Of a stretch of DNA of 64,000 nt, positions 26,187 through 36,013 are shown one piece after another. The translations under genes and the position numbers were made by a program. This DNA comes from Agarilytica rhodophyticola. GTDB lineage: Bacteria > Pseudomonadota > Gammaproteobacteria > Pseudomonadales > Cellvibrionaceae. The notes below the pieces were generated by a model. The model did not search any database and was not told where the DNA came from. It saw only the letters and a list, made by a program, of their open reading frames with translations. Each line of letters opens with the position of its first letter. The stretch's first letter is position 1. Where the stretch lies: NCBI RefSeq assembly GCF_002157225.2, contig NZ_CP020038.1, positions 5,362,501-5,426,500 on the forward strand, read 5' to 3'.

Positions 26187-27452
26187 ATGACCAAAAAATC
26201 TACTAAATATCATAGTTTAAGCCGCCGTATTGTCTTGCAGTTCTGTCTGTTTACGTTAGGGTTATCTCTAATATACAGTCTTATATCGTTTGTTTTAATG
26301 TACACCCTTGAAGATAGCTTCATTGAAAAAGATATCGGACAAGAAGCTAAATATTTGCAAACTTATTACCAGCAAAGAAATCAGTGGCCGGCAGTAAGAC
26401 AACCCAATATGCAACTGCATTTTTCCAAAACCACGCTACCTGATGATATGCGCGAGGATTTCCTAACAGAACCAAAGCGCACTGAATTTTATGGTGATGA
26501 AGGTAGGCATTATCACTTATTTACATTTTCTGATTATAAAGACGTTTATTTGCTCGCGGAAGTGAGTAATGATCTCATGGTGAGGCCAATTCGCGGCGGA
26601 GTGATCACATTTCTGTGTGTAAGTGCAATAATAGTGACATTTATTGCTTGCTTTATAGCCTGGTTAATTGGTAGAAAAACCGCAAAACCACTTAGACAGC
26701 TTGCAGACTTGGCGGGCGGTGTTGCTCCTAAGCAAGTACCTGCCATATTCGCTAATCAGTTTCCTAATAATGAAATAGGCATTCTGGCTCACACTCTGGA
26801 GCAATCTTTTCAGCGTATGATACAAGCCCTTGAACGTGAAAAGTGCTTTACTCGCGATGTTAGTCATGAGCTTCGCACACCCCTAGCTATTATCAAAAAT
26901 GCAATTGAGTTACAACAAAACAAGCAAGCCAATGTAGATACTAAAAAGCGTATCGAACAGAGAATTTTTGACGCTGCCGAGCAAATGGAAAAGACGGTAA
27001 ATACTCTTTTAATGTTGGCCCGAGAAGAACACACTCGTGCAGATAAAAAAAATGTGAAAATAATGCCTATCATCGAAAAGTCTATATTGGATAACAGACT
27101 ACTGCTAAAAGATAAAAACATTAATATAATTATCAGCGATAGCTGTCACACCAACGTTTATATTCAACCTGAAATGTTAAAGGTTCTATTAGACAATTTG
27201 CTGAGTAACGCTTTTAAATACACTCAAGCTGGAGAAATCAGTGTTGATTTTATCGACGAAAGACTTATTATCAAAGATACCGGGCCTGGCATCAAAGAAA
27301 ACATTTCGGATAATTTAACTGATATATCTATGAAAAATAGCCAAGGTACAGGCTTTGGTTTATCGATAGTTAAGCGACTATGTGAGCATCAGGAATGGCA
27401 ACTTACTATAGAAAATCACGAAGGCACACGTATTTCTATATCGTTAGGTTAG
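26187..27452 (+). CDS. Sensor histidine kinase
   Basis: A 421-residue membrane kinase. One helix at about 14-36, a periplasmic sensor of some 110 residues, a second helix at about 130-155, then a HAMP-like linker (GRKTAKPLRQLADL). The HisKA motif is FTRDVSHELRTPL with phospho-acceptor His227; the ATPase has N box LLDNLLSNAFKYT, G1 IKDTGPGI and G2 GTGFGLSIV. It is coupled to the regulator gene. The small sensor domain has no motif I recognise. Confidence 0.95.
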   Translation: MTKKSTKYHSLSRRIVLQFCLFTLGLSLIYSLISFVLMYTLEDSFIEKDIGQEAKYLQTYYQQRNQWPAVRQPNMQLHFSKTTLPDDMREDFLTEPKRTEFYGDEGRHYHLFTFSDYKDVYLLAEVSNDLMVRPIRGGVITFLCVSAIIVTFIACFIAWLIGRKTAKPLRQLADLAGGVAPKQVPAIFANQFPNNEIGILAHTLEQSFQRMIQALEREKCFTRDVSHELRTPLAIIKNAIELQQNKQANVDTKKRIEQRIFDAAEQMEKTVNTLLMLAREEHTRADKKNVKIMPIIEKSILDNRLLLKDKNINIIISDSCHTNVYIQPEMLKVLLDNLLSNAFKYTQAGEISVDFIDERLIIKDTGPGIKENISDNLTDISMKNSQGTGFGLSIVKRLCEHQEWQLTIENHEGTRISISLG

Positions 27453-27606
27453 ACGTCAACGACTTATAAAAATTATTACTCAAACTCAATAAATTATATA
27501 CCCACCCAAATAGTAGTGCTTGCAACAGCGATTACTGGCCTCAAATTCACTATCAAGCAGCTTAACAATTAATCCAAAAACTTGTATAAACTGATATCCA
27601 AAAAAA

Positions 27607-27625
27607 TCCCCCCAACAGTGGGGGA
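27607..27625 (+). terminator. GC-rich hairpin after the two-component operon
   Basis: Stem TCCCCC / GGGGGA with a loop of CAACAGT. It is not followed by a strong T-run (ACAAAATTTC), so it may be a weak terminator or an RNA-stabilising end. Confidence 0.45.
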
Positions 27626-27709
27626 CAAAATTTCTATCATTTTCTTTAAAGTGCTTTTCGTACATTACGTACAGATAATTAACTACATTTTATTATAGGA
27701 AATAGACAC

Positions 27710-28300
27710 ATGAAGAAATTGTTAGGTTGTCTGATGTTTTTCGCTCAAGGAGCATTTGCGAATACGATATCCATTACCGATGCTACCTATGGAGCAAACT
27801 GCCCAGCGGTTCCATTCGGTAACGTTACACAACAAGTTCGCAGTTCTTGTGAAGGTCGATCTGGTGATTGCAACTATTACGTAAGCCACCATATTCTAGG
27901 TGATCCTGCTCCTGGATGCGCAAAAGACTTTGAGGTTAGATATCGTTGTGGCGATTCAAACTTACGGGAATTTGTATTCAGAGAAGCGTCTGGCCGTACA
28001 GCTTTCCTAAAATGTGAAAGTAATAATACTCAATCCCAAACTAGTGGAATTCGCGTCATTACCGCAACTTATGGTGGTAATGGTGGTGCAGGAACAGGTA
28101 ACGTTAGCGGTCATATCCGCCAACAGTGCGACGGTTTCCACTCATGTCACTATGTGATTGATCACAATAAACTAGGCGATCCCGTACCTTATTTCGCAAA
28201 GGATTATCGAGTAACTTATGATTGCGGAGATAATATCCAAAGAAGTAGATATCGTCTGCCAGAAGCCACAGGCAAAACTGTAGTTCTAACCTGTGACTAA
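27710..28300 (+). CDS. Secreted protein with two SUEL/rhamnose-binding-lectin-like domains
   Basis: A 196-residue protein with signal peptide (MKKLLGCLMFFAQGAFA) and AGGAAA eight bases before the ATG. It is two tandem copies of an 85-residue domain: ISITDATYGAN...VRSSCEGRSGDCNYYV...LGDPAPGCAKDFEVRYRCG and IRVITATYGGN...IRQQCDGFHSCHYVI...LGDPVPYFAKDYRVTYDCG. The pattern (AxYG, C-G-C-V, GDP, K, VxYxC) is that of SUEL/Gal_Lectin domains best known from fish-egg and sea-urchin lectins. A role in binding rhamnose or galactose on algal or bacterial surfaces is inferred. It stands alone with its own terminator. Confidence 0.65.
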   Translation: MKKLLGCLMFFAQGAFANTISITDATYGANCPAVPFGNVTQQVRSSCEGRSGDCNYYVSHHILGDPAPGCAKDFEVRYRCGDSNLREFVFREASGRTAFLKCESNNTQSQTSGIRVITATYGGNGGAGTGNVSGHIRQQCDGFHSCHYVIDHNKLGDPVPYFAKDYRVTYDCGDNIQRSRYRLPEATGKTVVLTCD

Positions 28301-28320
28301 GAGTAAACCTTAGCAATTAT

Positions 28321-28361
28321 GGGGCGTATCTAAAATGTTAATAATACGCTCCATTTATTTT
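28321..28361 (+). terminator. Terminator of the lectin-like gene
   Basis: Stem GGGGCGTAT / ATACGCTCC (one G-T pair) with a 14-base loop, followed by ATTTATTTT, 20 bp after the stop. Confidence 0.75.
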
Positions 28362-28362
28362 A

Positions 28363-28708
28363 TAATAAAGGCTTTTATTCACTATTAATATGTAAGCCAT
28401 GTAAACGATATTATTTGATATCAATCAAATTTTGTCACTTCAATTACTTTCTCCTATTTCTAATAAAATACTATCTTTTGGCTTTGGTAACAGGCCGCAT
28501 TAGTATGACAAGAACACCGCCATAGAAGCTATTTAAGATAAAATCATAAATGGATTTCAAAAATAGTCATTTAAAATATTTTCGTGGCACAAATAGAAAT
28601 TTCACACATATAAAGTAATTTTTTTTGAAATAATTTTATCTTACACTCTTAATGATTAAGTTCTCGCAGCTGTAATTAATAATAATTTAATATTCGAGGT
28701 TTAATCAT
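28363..28708. other. AT-rich leader of the CARDB-like gene
   Basis: About 345 bp with no gene. It must hold the promoter of the gene at 28709; TTTTTTTGAAATAATTTTATC near 28620 is too plain to call. Confidence 0.5.
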
Positions 28709-29740
28709 ATGAAGAATCTATTCATAAGTATATTTTTCTCACTAGTATTTATTACTACTTCTACATCCGCAGCCCAACTTAACAACCTAGCCTTTCAAAA
28801 TAGTACAATACCCACGCCTCTATCAGGCTTCAGTGTTGAGTATGATATTTTCGGCACCTCTCCCCTCGCTGAATTGAGTGTCAGCTTCTTTTTATCAGGG
28901 GATAGTAATCCTAATACAGGAATACCTCTTGCCACGCGGAGGGTTGCGTTTAGGTGTGGAGGGCAACCTGGGTCCCCATGCCAGCCACCAGTAGGGCGCC
29001 AAAGTGAATTCTTTTCAGGTTTCGCGATTCAAGAACAGGCTCGAACTCTATTAGAGACCTTACAAAACTCTTGTTCAACCACACCACTTTATGTAGTAGC
29101 TCGATTGCAAGGTGACAACGCCAGGGCAAGTAACTCTCCTACCGTCGTTGGAACCTTAAAATTGCCAGATTTTCTTTTTGATAGTGGGACAATCACACCT
29201 TCAGTAATACCCACTGATGGAAGTGTTACAATTACTTACAGTGTCCGCTCTATCTGTCCATCTCCTATACTTCCTGGGGTTAGTGTTTATCTTGCAGATT
29301 CTGAATTCAATCCCTTGGTGCTTTTTGGTACTGTAGGCGTATTAGGACCCTTTGGTAGTAACCACTCAATAATACTATCTGTAAACGGTCTAAACCTAGA
29401 GCCAGGTAGCTATAATATTGTTTTATATGCCGATGTTAATCAAAGAGTTCAAGAAAGTAACGAAAATAATAATATAGGGGCATTTTCTGTAGATGTAATA
29501 GCGGCCTTACAAGAAGGACTGGCCAATAAACCCAATCCAGAACTAATAATGGCTAGACCACCGGTTAACTTTATCGATAACACACCAAATATTGACTACA
29601 TTCCCAACTTTGAATCTGTCTACTTCAGCGATGAAAATAAAATAAAAGTATACGAAGGTAGTCCCAATAAGCCTCTTGAAAATAATTTTCTCGACAAGAA
29701 TAAAATTATTAATGCGTTTGAATTAAAAATAAGCGAATAG
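28709..29740 (+). CDS. Secreted protein with a CARDB-like domain
   Basis: A 343-residue protein with a signal peptide (MKNLFISIFFSLVFITTSTSAAQ) and GAGG eight bases before the ATG. Residues about 25-140 are a Cys-containing beta domain I do not recognise. Residues about 150-265 resemble a CARDB (cell-adhesion-related) domain, ending in the tell-tale VQESNENNNIGAFSVDV. The last 75 residues are polar and of low structure. It has no catalytic motif; binding or adhesion is the likely role. Its only neighbour is the lectin-like gene, with a separate terminator between. Confidence 0.6.
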   Translation: MKNLFISIFFSLVFITTSTSAAQLNNLAFQNSTIPTPLSGFSVEYDIFGTSPLAELSVSFFLSGDSNPNTGIPLATRRVAFRCGGQPGSPCQPPVGRQSEFFSGFAIQEQARTLLETLQNSCSTTPLYVVARLQGDNARASNSPTVVGTLKLPDFLFDSGTITPSVIPTDGSVTITYSVRSICPSPILPGVSVYLADSEFNPLVLFGTVGVLGPFGSNHSIILSVNGLNLEPGSYNIVLYADVNQRVQESNENNNIGAFSVDVIAALQEGLANKPNPELIMARPPVNFIDNTPNIDYIPNFESVYFSDENKIKVYEGSPNKPLENNFLDKNKIINAFELKISE

Positions 29741-29745
29741 TTCGG

Positions 29746-29776
29746 GGGCCGTATAATAGGCCCTAATATAATTTTT
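29746..29776 (+). terminator. Terminator of the CARDB-like gene
   Basis: GGGCC / GGCCC stem with an eight-base loop, then TAATATAATTTTTAT. It begins five bases after the stop codon. Confidence 0.7.
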
Positions 29777-29792
29777 ATACCACCTAGCATAA

Positions 29793-29829
29793 GTAAGGTT
29801 TCAATATTATAAGAAGATTGAAACCTTAC
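29793..29829. repeat. Perfect 13-bp inverted repeat
   Basis: GTAAGGTTTCAAT / ATTGAAACCTTAC around an 11-base spacer, 17 bp past the previous terminator. It could be a second stem-loop terminator or a small-element end; the sequence after it (TCTCTCAAAGCTTTTT) has a weak T-run. Confidence 0.7.
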
Positions 29830-30843
29830 TCTCTCAAAGCTTTTTCTATAAAACCTTATCTAGAAAACTCCCCTATTCTGATATCATAAGACTTATAGCA
29901 AACTAAACTAACAGATTTAAACACTTTTCTAAAAAGTAATTACCCACTACCAAAAACATATCTATACCTTAAAAGCATAGTTAACACATTCAGTCTTATC
30001 ACTTCACAACAATCTTATAAAACATAGCATTTCAAAAGTTTAATCCTATTGATTTACCAATAAATCAAAAACAGGATAACCCACGATGAAAAAAATTTGC
30101 GAAAGAAATACAATTAGACTCATCTAAACATGAATATATAATCAAGCATAGTTAAGGTTATTGCCATAAAAATATAAATTTCTTTGATTTTAAGGAAAAG
30201 AATCTAACCTCAAACTTAAGAAAACTTAAATACTTTAAAAACTCAAAAATTGCTCAAACTTATAATATCAATAAATTCAACATTCATAAGGTCAAAATAT
30301 ATTTAAGTCAGCGAAAACACACAGTCTAAATAATTGATAACAGTCCGTGAAAAAAAACTCTCAATAGCCTTTTATGGAAAGAAAAAAAATTATTTGTTTA
30401 ATAAAATTATTAACTGATGCAATAAACTAGTACAAAAATTAGCAAATTCTTTAAAAAAAGTTCAACACATATTAGTTCATTAATAATAATGTTTGAAATA
30501 GTTACATAAATCATTAGATTTCTATCGCAATGGCTAGATATCTATCGTTAAAAATTTAGATATAGATATATAAGCAATATATTTAACATTCTAAATTTAA
30601 TTTTATACAAATTCTAAATATCTAACTAAGTCGATTAAAGTTTCTATTAGAATCGCTAAAGTGTATTAGTAATTTCCCTAAAGGCTTTGGTTAGCGTTAA
30701 GACCTCGATTAAAACCATCTAGATAACAAATAGTAGATTTGTATTTTTAAATAAATTAGTTTGTTCATTATTATTTAAATAAGGTATTAGAGTATAAAAA
30801 TTCATATTACTAATTCAAAACCCAAGACAAATAAGGGAATAAA
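29830..30843. other. About 1 kb of very AT-rich DNA upstream of the biosynthetic-like cluster
   Basis: No convincing open frame. The strand is dominated by A and T, with runs such as GATATCTATCGTTAAAAATT. Such DNA is the usual target of H-NS-like silencing and often marks acquired clusters. The promoter of the operon starting at 30844 must lie here but is not recognisable. Confidence 0.55.
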
Positions 30844-32031
30844 ATGATCGAAACAATTTTCAAAAAAAATCAAGAAGTTATAATTCAAGAATTAAATGAT
30901 TTAACATCTAACCACCCAATATGGCGAAGCCCTTTATTCACAAGGCTTCGAGAAGGTAGCTACCAACATCAACATCTCTGTTTTTTATTCCAGCAACATC
31001 ATCATTATTCCAATAATTTCACTAAGCTTCTATGCCTCGCTGCATCCAGAATGGATGAGAGCAAATATAGAGCTGTGATTATTGAAAATCTATATGAAGA
31101 AGCTGGTGAAGAAGATATAGACAAGAGACATTCGGAATTAATGAGTGATTTCCTTCGCACTTTAGGAATAAAGCCTAATACCAATATAAAGTCCTATACC
31201 AAGCTTTATGTAGAACAATGCATAAAATTCCTGAGTCATTGTAGCGATATTGAGGCGGCTGCATTCCTGGCTTGGGGTACAGAAAGCATAGTACCTAGAC
31301 TTTATGGATACTTTATTAATGCATTAAAGGCGATTGGAATGTCTGAAGATGACTATCGATATTTTAGTTTGCATATCGAGTGTGATGATGGTCATCATGA
31401 AGCTCTTATGGAAATAGCACTAGATATATATAACAACAGTCCCGATGAAACAACAAAACTTACTTCTTACCAAAAAATGTTGGCAGCTGTTAAAAAATCA
31501 TTGGATATGAGGCTAACTTATTTTGACGAAATTTATAATCATTTAGAGCAATTATCAGTCGAACCTATATATAAAAGTATTGTAGAAAAATCAAGTATAG
31601 AATCTAAAACTAATTTATTCAAAATTTCCGATAAAAGCGGAAAAGATTTATATCAGAATACTAATGAAAATAGTAATATTAAATTCAGTGTACAACGCAC
31701 ATCTTTATCGCCACAAGTAATTGACCCTCGAATACTAAAAATATCACCCAATAGTAGAACAGAATCCCATAAACATGCACATGAGTCACTATTTTACGTG
31801 TTATCTGGTAAAGGCTTCGTCGATATTGGGGGAAAAACTTCTATTATTGAACCTGGTTCTATGGTTTACGTACCTAGGTGGGTATTACATCATACAGAAA
31901 ATACTTCCAATGAGGTATTAACAATACTTGCCATAACAGATTACGGTCTTACTGGAAAATTTATTAACAATACCGAGTCTAGCTATCGTGAAAATAAAGA
32001 GAACTTAAGTAAAACTGCACTGGAAGCATAA
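30844..32031 (+). CDS. Haem-oxygenase-like diiron oxidase (HDO) fused to a cupin
   Basis: A 395-residue protein with AAGGGA before the ATG. Residues 1-230 are the all-helical TenA/PqqC-like fold with a full set of HDO diiron ligands: Glu86 (NLYEEAG), His96, Glu147 (GTESIVP), His177, Asp181 and His184 (HIECDDGHH). HDO enzymes such as UndA, BesC and SznF oxidise fatty acids, amino acids or guanidines with O2. Residues about 290-370 are a cupin with metal-binding His309, His311, His313 and Glu314 (SHKHAHESL) and a distal His in WVLHHTE. A diiron oxidase and a cupin in one chain are unusual and may give two oxidation steps. It opens a seven-gene operon. Confidence 0.75.
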   Translation: MIETIFKKNQEVIIQELNDLTSNHPIWRSPLFTRLREGSYQHQHLCFLFQQHHHYSNNFTKLLCLAASRMDESKYRAVIIENLYEEAGEEDIDKRHSELMSDFLRTLGIKPNTNIKSYTKLYVEQCIKFLSHCSDIEAAAFLAWGTESIVPRLYGYFINALKAIGMSEDDYRYFSLHIECDDGHHEALMEIALDIYNNSPDETTKLTSYQKMLAAVKKSLDMRLTYFDEIYNHLEQLSVEPIYKSIVEKSSIESKTNLFKISDKSGKDLYQNTNENSNIKFSVQRTSLSPQVIDPRILKISPNSRTESHKHAHESLFYVLSGKGFVDIGGKTSIIEPGSMVYVPRWVLHHTENTSNEVLTILAITDYGLTGKFINNTESSYRENKENLSKTALEA

Positions 32032-32127
32032 TATAAAATCAAAAAATACTCGCCATTTTCTTTGGCTGACAATTAGCACTTATATAAAGTAAAAATTATA
32101 TAAAGTAAAAAAAATGAAAACGTTATC

Positions 32128-32796
32128 ATGAAAAGTTCTATGGTACTTTACGGTAATTCCATCTGTCCATTTTGCCAAAGAGCAAAATTAGCAATGTTGG
32201 CTTGTTATAAAGAAGTAACATATCACGAAGTAGATTTTATAAACAAACCAAGTTGGATTATGGAAGTTTCTCCCATCGGAAAAATACCGATATTAGAAAC
32301 TTCAGACGGATTTTTATTTGATTCAAACGTTATTGTCAGCTACATAGATAGCAAAAATAATTTTTCGTTATCTTCAAATGATAATTATACAAGGCATCAA
32401 CTATTGTCATGGGTTAAATTAATTGATCATACTCATGAATTAGCTCGCGAGTATTTTTTGACAAACGACAACAATCTCTATGACAACCTATCGATAAAGA
32501 TAAGTTCTCTAGCAGAGGAAATATTTGAAGGCAATTTCTTAAAAAAATCTTTACAAGATAGCAGACCACCCATAATGGATATTTATATGATGCCATTATA
32601 TTTTTTGCTCAATATATTAAGCAAATATAGTAAAAGAAAAATCATTAAAGATAATTCAAATTACCAAATAGAATTCACTAAAAACCCTCATCAAGAATAT
32701 TTTTTTGGAGAAGAGATAAAAATTAATCTATTAAAATTCTTGTGTAATCGCCATAGTCTTTTCGCAAAAAATTCTGCGAAATTTATACAACAATAG
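32128..32796 (+). CDS. Glutathione S-transferase-like protein
   Basis: A 222-residue protein. The N-terminal thioredoxin fold has CPFCQR (Cys14 and Cys17), the VSPIGKIPIL cis-proline loop and SNVIVSYID, typical of GSTs of the SspA/omega/DHAR type that use cysteine. The C-terminal half is helical and poorly conserved. It could isomerise, conjugate or reduce an intermediate of the surrounding pathway, or be a regulator. It lies nine bases before the first ligase gene. Confidence 0.7.
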   Translation: MKSSMVLYGNSICPFCQRAKLAMLACYKEVTYHEVDFINKPSWIMEVSPIGKIPILETSDGFLFDSNVIVSYIDSKNNFSLSSNDNYTRHQLLSWVKLIDHTHELAREYFLTNDNNLYDNLSIKISSLAEEIFEGNFLKKSLQDSRPPIMDIYMMPLYFLLNILSKYSKRKIIKDNSNYQIEFTKNPHQEYFFGEEIKINLLKFLCNRHSLFAKNSAKFIQQ

Positions 32797-32805
32797 GAGA
32801 TAGGT

Positions 32806-34359
32806 ATGAATGTCGTAAAAAATTTAGCACAGTATATTTACGAAAATACTGAAGACAACAATAAAACTGCATATTATTTTAAAAATGAGAAAATCACATA
32901 CAGCTCTCTTCATATAAAATCTAGAAAAATCGCCTGGAAAATGAATCAACTAGATGTATATGCAAATGACAGAGTTCTTTTTTTTCTCAATGATACACCA
33001 GCACTGCCATTTTCTTTTTTAGCCAGCCTACAAGTTGGAGCAATTCCTGTACCTCTAAACCCAAGAGCTAAATCTCTTTATTTACAACACTACATGAAAG
33101 ACAGTGAAGCCAAGCTCATTATATGTGAAATAGAAAATTACGATAATATATGCAAAGCCTTAGAAGAAGCTAATATAAAAGCGATTATAATAGTACAAAA
33201 TATTTTTAGTGACATTGATGATAGCCACATCGATAAAAGTGGAAAACATAACACAATATTACTATCTGAAATACTACAGTCGATGGAATTAGATACATAC
33301 CATGCGACCAATGACGACGTAATGCTTTGGCAATATACCTCAGGAACGACCGGTATGCCAAAAGCCGTTACACATAAATCGGCTGGCATGCTACATAACA
33401 ATGAAGTATACGCAAAAGGCTTACTTAACATTTCGAATGAAGATATAATTTACTCCACTGCAAAAATGTTTTTCGGTTATGGTCTAGGTAACAGTTTTTA
33501 TTTCACACTATTAAATAATGCATCTTCGATACTCGACGATCGCTGGCCAGATGAAAATCTGGTTTTAGAAAATATCAAAAAGTTCAAACCTACGTATCAT
33601 TTTTCAGTCCCCAACCTCTACTCAAAATTACTCAATCATCATGGTCAAATACTGGCCGAATCTATAGCGTCTTGTAAAAAATACATTTCTGCAGGATCTC
33701 CCTTACCAGCGGAGACATTCGTCACTTGGAGACAACGCTTTGGTGTGGAGATAATTGATGGGATAGGCGCTACTGAAGTTGGCCATATTTTTTTATCCAA
33801 TATTCCCGGTAGTTGTAAACCGTCGATCACCGGCTCACCTTTACCAGGATATGAAGTTAAGTTGCTTCAACACGATAGTTCCAGCAGAGGAGAACTTATG
33901 GTAAAAGGGCCAAGTGTCTCTCCAGGGTATCATAATCAGGCGGATAAGAATGCAAAAAGCTTCGTCAATGGTTGGTATATGACAGGTGATATCTTCAGTA
34001 AAAATAGCAATGACGAATATAAATATGTAGGACGAAAAGGAGATATATTCAAATATAAAGGTCGCTGGATTGTGCCTCAAAATCTGGAAGAATATTTATT
34101 AAGCAATTTTAAATGGATTGATGAGGTTGCTGTACTTCCATCTGACTGTGTCGAAGCAAAACCTATTATGTGTTTTGTCAAGAACAAGAATAAGAATGAT
34201 TATAAAAACATCAAAGAAGAGATGCTCGAATGTATCAAGGAAGTCTTCGAGGGTCACTATTTTCCTCAAGAGTATAGGAAATTAGAATCCTTTCCCCGCA
34301 ACGAAAACGGCAAAGTTTTGCGTAACAAACTATTGGATATGTCCGCTGAAATACTTTAA
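32806..34359 (+). CDS. AMP-forming acyl/aryl-CoA ligase, benzoate-CoA-ligase-like
   Basis: A 517-residue adenylating enzyme, AGGAGA before the ATG. The phosphate loop is YTSGTTGMPKAV, the A5-like motif IDGIGATEVGH, the hinge WYMTGDIF and the catalytic Lys near residue 506 in NENGKVLRN. MFFGYGLGNSFYF, and the PTYHFSVPNLYSKL that follows, closely resemble benzoate- and hydroxybenzoate-CoA ligases. It probably activates an aromatic or short acyl acid as CoA thioester. Specificity cannot be fixed by eye. Confidence 0.85.
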   Translation: MNVVKNLAQYIYENTEDNNKTAYYFKNEKITYSSLHIKSRKIAWKMNQLDVYANDRVLFFLNDTPALPFSFLASLQVGAIPVPLNPRAKSLYLQHYMKDSEAKLIICEIENYDNICKALEEANIKAIIIVQNIFSDIDDSHIDKSGKHNTILLSEILQSMELDTYHATNDDVMLWQYTSGTTGMPKAVTHKSAGMLHNNEVYAKGLLNISNEDIIYSTAKMFFGYGLGNSFYFTLLNNASSILDDRWPDENLVLENIKKFKPTYHFSVPNLYSKLLNHHGQILAESIASCKKYISAGSPLPAETFVTWRQRFGVEIIDGIGATEVGHIFLSNIPGSCKPSITGSPLPGYEVKLLQHDSSSRGELMVKGPSVSPGYHNQADKNAKSFVNGWYMTGDIFSKNSNDEYKYVGRKGDIFKYKGRWIVPQNLEEYLLSNFKWIDEVAVLPSDCVEAKPIMCFVKNKNKNDYKNIKEEMLECIKEVFEGHYFPQEYRKLESFPRNENGKVLRNKLLDMSAEIL

Positions 34360-34391
34360 TAATGGCCTTAAGAAACTGGAATTTATAAGTT

Positions 34392-35993
34392 ATGACTATT
34401 TATGATCACCAAAAAATTGATGCAATAATGACAACTCCTGGGATTGGAGCTGGTAATTTCCTCTACAGTTTGTCAAAACATGAAACGGATAAGAATCGGA
34501 AGATATTAATACTAGATATTCCTGTTAATCTACCGGATGGACGACAAGTTCTAGAGCTTACTCTAGCGGATATTTTGCTCTGGTCTAATACAAATGCCGC
34601 TTGGTTTAAATTACAAGGGATCACTTGTAAAGATCCGGTTGGCTTATATCTTGACGATACAATAGACTATCTAATTAATTATTTAGCACTTACACAAATA
34701 GGCGCTATACCTGTAATGATCAATGGCAACCTTACTGTAGATATTGCAGCTCGCTTTTTAGAAAGAGTGGGTGCAGTAATGGCTATCAGTACTAAAGAAA
34801 AATGGCTTTCGCTAGAACCGGTGTTAAAGGTATTAAATAGCGATATCAATAAGAAAAACATATCTGACATAGACTCTTCTTCTGGCAAATGCGAAGAATA
34901 CTATCAACATCAAGCAAGTGACCCTGTATTACTAGGCCATACCTCTGGTACCACCGGTATCCCTAAGGCAGTACAATTTAATCACCACGGGTTTTTCTTC
35001 GGTATTAAGCAGCAAATAAACAAACAAATGGGAACGCGTATCCTATCAGCGCTCCCACATTCTCATGCTTCTGCAATTTCGATTATCATGTCTTCGGTAT
35101 TGAGAGGCGCACTTATTAAGATACAGAGCAAAAAATCAGCTACCGATATCTTCTCTACATTCGAAACTTTCAAACCAGATATGTTTGTATCTTTTCCCAA
35201 AATTTATGTCGATATTTGTCGTTATGATTTGAATCAGCATGATTTATCTTCCATAAGTTATTGGCTGAGCACCGGTGATGCAAATCATGAAAGTCATATT
35301 AAAAAACTAATAGAGCAAGGATCGTATACACACAAAGGAAAAAGGCATAAAGGTTCCGTCTTTATTGATAATCTAGGTTCTTCCGAATTTGGTTTTGCCG
35401 CCTTTAGAAATATGCATTACCCCGGTAGTAATAAATACGATAGACGTATAGGTTTACCTTTCGACTGGGTCGAAGCCGCAGTACTTGACGATGATGGTAA
35501 CAAGTTAGATGCCCATAAAGTTGGATATCTGGGAGTAAAATCAGAGTCTGTTACCGCAGGTTATTGGAATAACACTCTACTTAGCGAAAAAAATCGTCTC
35601 GCAGGTTTTTGGCTTACGGGAGATCTTGTCTATAAGAATAAAGATGGTGTTTATTTTCATGTAGATCGAACCACGGACTCGATAAAAACCAAAGACGGAT
35701 TTTTATATAGCTGCCAGACGGAAGAATTAATATTACGAAATTTTTCTCATCTCTTCGACTGTTCGATAGTCGGAGTCAAATCAGAAGCGGGATACCAAAA
35801 ACCCATATTAACTGTTGAAACCAACAATGGAGAAAAAGATGACAAACTATTAGAGGAAATCAATTTAGTGCTGGAGAAAAATAACACGCCTCTAATTAGC
35901 TCAATAATATTTGAGTCCTCTAGTAATGATACAGGAGTAACAGGCAAAAAATTAAAACGGGTTGTTCGTGATAAGTTCGTTGCAGCACAATAA
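34392..35993 (+). CDS. Second AMP-dependent ligase (acyl-adenylating, divergent)
   Basis: A 533-residue member of the adenylate-forming superfamily: GHTSGTTGIPKAVQFNH, then SALPHSHASAISI, FIDNLGSSEFG and FWLTGDLVYKN. It is clearly distinct from the upstream ligase, with an unusual N-terminal 90 residues. Two ligases in one operon suggest activation of two different acids, or adenylation and transfer to a non-CoA acceptor. The expected C-terminal catalytic Lys may be in TGKKLKRVVRDK. Confidence 0.8.
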   Translation: MTIYDHQKIDAIMTTPGIGAGNFLYSLSKHETDKNRKILILDIPVNLPDGRQVLELTLADILLWSNTNAAWFKLQGITCKDPVGLYLDDTIDYLINYLALTQIGAIPVMINGNLTVDIAARFLERVGAVMAISTKEKWLSLEPVLKVLNSDINKKNISDIDSSSGKCEEYYQHQASDPVLLGHTSGTTGIPKAVQFNHHGFFFGIKQQINKQMGTRILSALPHSHASAISIIMSSVLRGALIKIQSKKSATDIFSTFETFKPDMFVSFPKIYVDICRYDLNQHDLSSISYWLSTGDANHESHIKKLIEQGSYTHKGKRHKGSVFIDNLGSSEFGFAAFRNMHYPGSNKYDRRIGLPFDWVEAAVLDDDGNKLDAHKVGYLGVKSESVTAGYWNNTLLSEKNRLAGFWLTGDLVYKNKDGVYFHVDRTTDSIKTKDGFLYSCQTEELILRNFSHLFDCSIVGVKSEAGYQKPILTVETNNGEKDDKLLEEINLVLEKNNTPLISSIIFESSSNDTGVTGKKLKRVVRDKFVAAQ

Positions 35994-36013
35994 GTAGTAA
36001 TCGAGAATATAAA

